A stretch of DNA of 7,353 bases from contig JAKEGI010000214.1 of NCBI GenBank assembly GCA_022615595.1, positions 1 to 7,353 on the forward strand, given 5' to 3'. Every line of letters starts with the position of its first letter. Within the stretch, counting starts at the first letter, position 1. Shown here piece after piece: positions 5,887 to 7,353 of the stretch. The notes under the pieces were generated by a model. It had not been told where the DNA came from. It saw only the letters and a list, made by a program, of their open reading frames with translations, and made no database searches. Origin of the DNA: Bacteroidales bacterium. GTDB taxonomy: Bacteria > Bacteroidota > Bacteroidia > Bacteroidales > VadinHA17. A program made the position numbers and the translations under genes.

Positions 5887-7100
5887 TTTGTTATAAGGGC
5901 GTTAATCTCATTCAAGACCTGCTTCATAGGAATGCCACTCCCGGAAGCAATTTCAGCACAGCGGTCAGCTTCAGGTTTGGCGGATACAAGCCGGCCGTTG
6001 AAAAATGACTTCTTTATAACAACCGGGCCAAACCGGGTCTCTATCTCTTCAAATTCCCTGTGCAGAGTCTCCTTTGTGAAATGAGATATCCTCAATCCGA
6101 TTGTGGTCGATTCGGTGAAAAGAATCTCTCTTATCCTGCTTATCTTTTCCTCTTCGCAGATAACGCTTATGGTAAATGCAGGCCTGCCTTTTTTCATGAT
6201 GACAGGTGTAAAAAAGACGTCCCTGGCCCCGGCATCAAAGAGTTTTTGAGAAACGTATTCGGACAGCTCAGGGTTCATATCGTCAACATTGCACTCAACA
6301 ATTACAGCCTGGTGTCCTGAGCCTGAATCATCGGCTGTTTCTGCCAGGAAAACTCTTAAAATATTTGGCCGGGCGGGATTGTTTTTCTGTCCTATGCCAT
6401 ATCCGGTTGTCTCTATATTGAACTTAAGCCCGTCAGGTGCCGGAATGGCAAGAGTAGATATGATTGCTGCACCTGTGGGAGTAGTTGCCTCAAAGTCAAC
6501 ACCACCAGTATGAACCGGAAAACCCCTGATAAGTCTTTCTGTGGCAGGCGCCGGTACAGGAAGAAGCCCGTGTTCACATCTCACCATTCCGCTACCCAGC
6601 TCAATAGTGTTTACATATACTTTTTCAACTCCCAGGGAGGTGAAGCAAATTGCGGATCCAACGATGTCAATTATAGAGTCTATGGCGCCTACTTCATGAA
6701 AGTGGATCTCATTCACCGGTTTATCATGTACGGCAGCTTCTGCCTCAGAGATCTTTGTAAATATCTTCATTGAAAGAGCAATGACATTCTCCGGCAGGTC
6801 AGAGTTCCGGATGATCTTTTCAATATCTCCGAGGTTCCTGTGGAGATGGTCAGGTTCATTATGGCCATGGTTATGACCAGGTTCAGATGGATGGCCGGAG
6901 AGATCATCAGTCACTACAGTCACCTTTGTCCCCGAAATACCGTGTCTCTGGTCAGATGTTATCTCCAGCTTCCAGCCGCTAATATTCAGTTTCTGCAATC
7001 CGCTGATCAGTGCATCGCGGCTGACACCCAGGTCAATCATTGCCCCCAGGTTCATATCCCCGCTTATCCCGGAAAAACAGTCATAGTATAATACCTTCAT
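5883..7100 (-). CDS. larC: Nickel insertase LarC (CTP-dependent cyclometallase), full-length single frame
   Basis: A 405-residue protein that completes the cofactor by inserting nickel into the bis-thiocarboxylate nucleotide, using CTP. Family features: YYDCFSGISGDMNLGAMIDL at 5-24, a His-rich stretch at 70-87 (H70, 76, 78, 80, 85, 87), EIHFHEVGAIDSIIDIVG at 131-148, LGSGMVRCEHGLLPVPAPAT at 168-187, TTPTGAA at 206-212 and RPNILR at 244-249. The C-terminal LarC2 region starts with VECNVDDMNPE at 268-278 and includes KKGRPA at 303-308. In L. plantarum LarC is split into two frames joined by programmed frameshifting; here one frame spans both parts. The ATG at 7100 is chosen because the reading frame upstream to 7121 has only a TTG and adds seven residues not typical of the family. 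It is the first gene of the operon and overlaps larE by four bases. Confidence 0.95.
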   Translation of the reverse strand: MKVLYYDCFSGISGDMNLGAMIDLGVSRDALISGLQKLNISGWKLEITSDQRHGISGTKVTVVTDDLSGHPSEPGHNHGHNEPDHLHRNLGDIEKIIRNSDLPENVIALSMKIFTKISEAEAAVHDKPVNEIHFHEVGAIDSIIDIVGSAICFTSLGVEKVYVNTIELGSGMVRCEHGLLPVPAPATERLIRGFPVHTGGVDFEATTPTGAAIISTLAIPAPDGLKFNIETTGYGIGQKNNPARPNILRVFLAETADDSGSGHQAVIVECNVDDMNPELSEYVSQKLFDAGARDVFFTPVIMKKGRPAFTISVICEEEKISRIREILFTESTTIGLRISHFTKETLHREFEEIETRFGPVVIKKSFFNGRLVSAKPEADRCAEIASGSGIPMKQVLNEINALITK

Positions 7101-7254
7101 TGGTTTTAGCTTTTTTAACAATTTAATTGTCTGCGCCTCTGTTGCCCGTAAGCAGCGCTCTCAGGCCGCTAATATAAGAATAGAGAAGCTATATATTAAA
7201 AAAAAATGTAATTTGCACCCTCACATTTTGGGGTAATAGAAATCATAGACGGGT
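7101..7254. promoter_or_regulatory. Divergent intergenic region between larC and the Tat-signal gene
   Basis: This 154-base AT-rich spacer must carry start signals for both directions. On the minus strand TACATTTT at 7210-7203 matches seven of eight positions of the Bacteroidetes -7 box but lacks a TTTG -33 partner. On the plus strand TAATTTG at 7209-7215 is one base short of the box. A run of nine A residues lies at 7198-7206. No Shine-Dalgarno sequence precedes larC; the region just before its ATG is A-rich. I see no recognisable nickel-responsive operator or riboswitch. Confidence 0.3.
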
Positions 7255-7353
7255 ATGAAAAGAAGAAATTTTTTGCGCAGCTCGCTTGGTGCGGGTTTAG
7301 CTGCGGGAACCTTTATTAGTCTTGGACGGTATGAAAAGGTACTGGCAGGTAAA
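7255..7353 (+). CDS. Tat-exported protein, N-terminal fragment (partial, runs off right edge)
   Basis: Thirty-three codons are visible with no stop before the edge. The peptide begins MKRRNFLRSSLGAGLAAGTF, a twin-arginine signal: KRRNFLR fits the consensus S/T-R-R-x-F-L-K, followed by a weakly hydrophobic Gly/Ala-rich core and a likely cleavage near VLAGK. Tat substrates are exported to the periplasm already folded, often with a bound cofactor. The gene is divergent from the nickel-pincer cofactor operon. The signal peptide alone does not identify the enzyme. Bacteroidota use such leaders on DUF362 proteins, Gfo/Idh/MocA oxidoreductases and others; a nickel-pincer-dependent racemase relative is possible but unproven. 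Confidence 0.75.
   Translation, partial: MKRRNFLRSSLGAGLAAGTFISLGRYEKVLAGK

Noticed and set aside
6510..6773. Plus-strand open frame opposite larC
   Set aside because: larC is intact and well matched to its family across this interval; the plus-strand frame has no family features.
7101..7121. Seven-codon N-terminal extension of LarC
   Set aside because: It would need a TTG start, adds a Lys/Leu-rich leader not expected in the family, and the ATG at 7100 begins exactly at the conserved MKVLYYDCFSG.

Overview
The window looks like a chromosomal segment from a Bacteroidota bacterium, probably in or near Bacteroidales. The evidence is protein-level. The left edge carries the first 32 codons of an archaeal/eukaryotic-type prolyl-tRNA synthetase of the kind this phylum uses. 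There is also a FadL-like outer membrane protein with the phylum's characteristic N-terminus, a WbqC-family protein, and one -7 element of the Bacteroidetes type (TAnnTTTG) upstream of proS. No mobile element, CRISPR array, rRNA or tRNA was seen.

Left part (1-3675). proS runs leftward off the window from 96. Divergent from it, three rightward genes encode cell-envelope proteins: a small secreted protein (191-682), a Tyr/Gly- and then Ser-rich lipoprotein (753-2093), and a FadL/OmpP1-type beta-barrel (2173-3675). The first two appear to be diverged relatives: they share an acidic DE/DD-plus-Tyr motif, a VVNNYY motif and an Arg-capped Ser-rich tail. Their function is unknown. No clear terminator separates the three genes, so they may be co-transcribed.

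Right part (3672-7100, minus strand). A compact gene set reads larC - larE - larB - wbqC in transcription order, with gaps of a few bases or a 4-base overlap. LarB, LarE and LarC are the complete known set for making the nickel-pincer nucleotide (NPN) cofactor of lactate racemase (LarA) and its relatives. LarB carboxylates and hydrolyses nicotinic acid adenine dinucleotide, LarE adds sulfur, and LarC inserts nickel using CTP. No LarA-type enzyme is inside the window. LarE carries a CxxC plus a third Cys, suggesting the iron-sulfur-cluster version rather than the self-sacrificing single-Cys version. LarC is one uninterrupted frame.

The wbqC stop overlaps the FadL-like gene's stop tail to tail by four bases (3672-3675). 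A strong hairpin sits just inside wbqC (3701-3734). At the right edge, divergent from larC, a gene begins at 7255 with a twin-arginine signal peptide; only 33 codons are visible. Because the Tat pathway exports folded, cofactor-loaded proteins, it is a candidate partner for the cofactor operon, but its identity cannot be read here.
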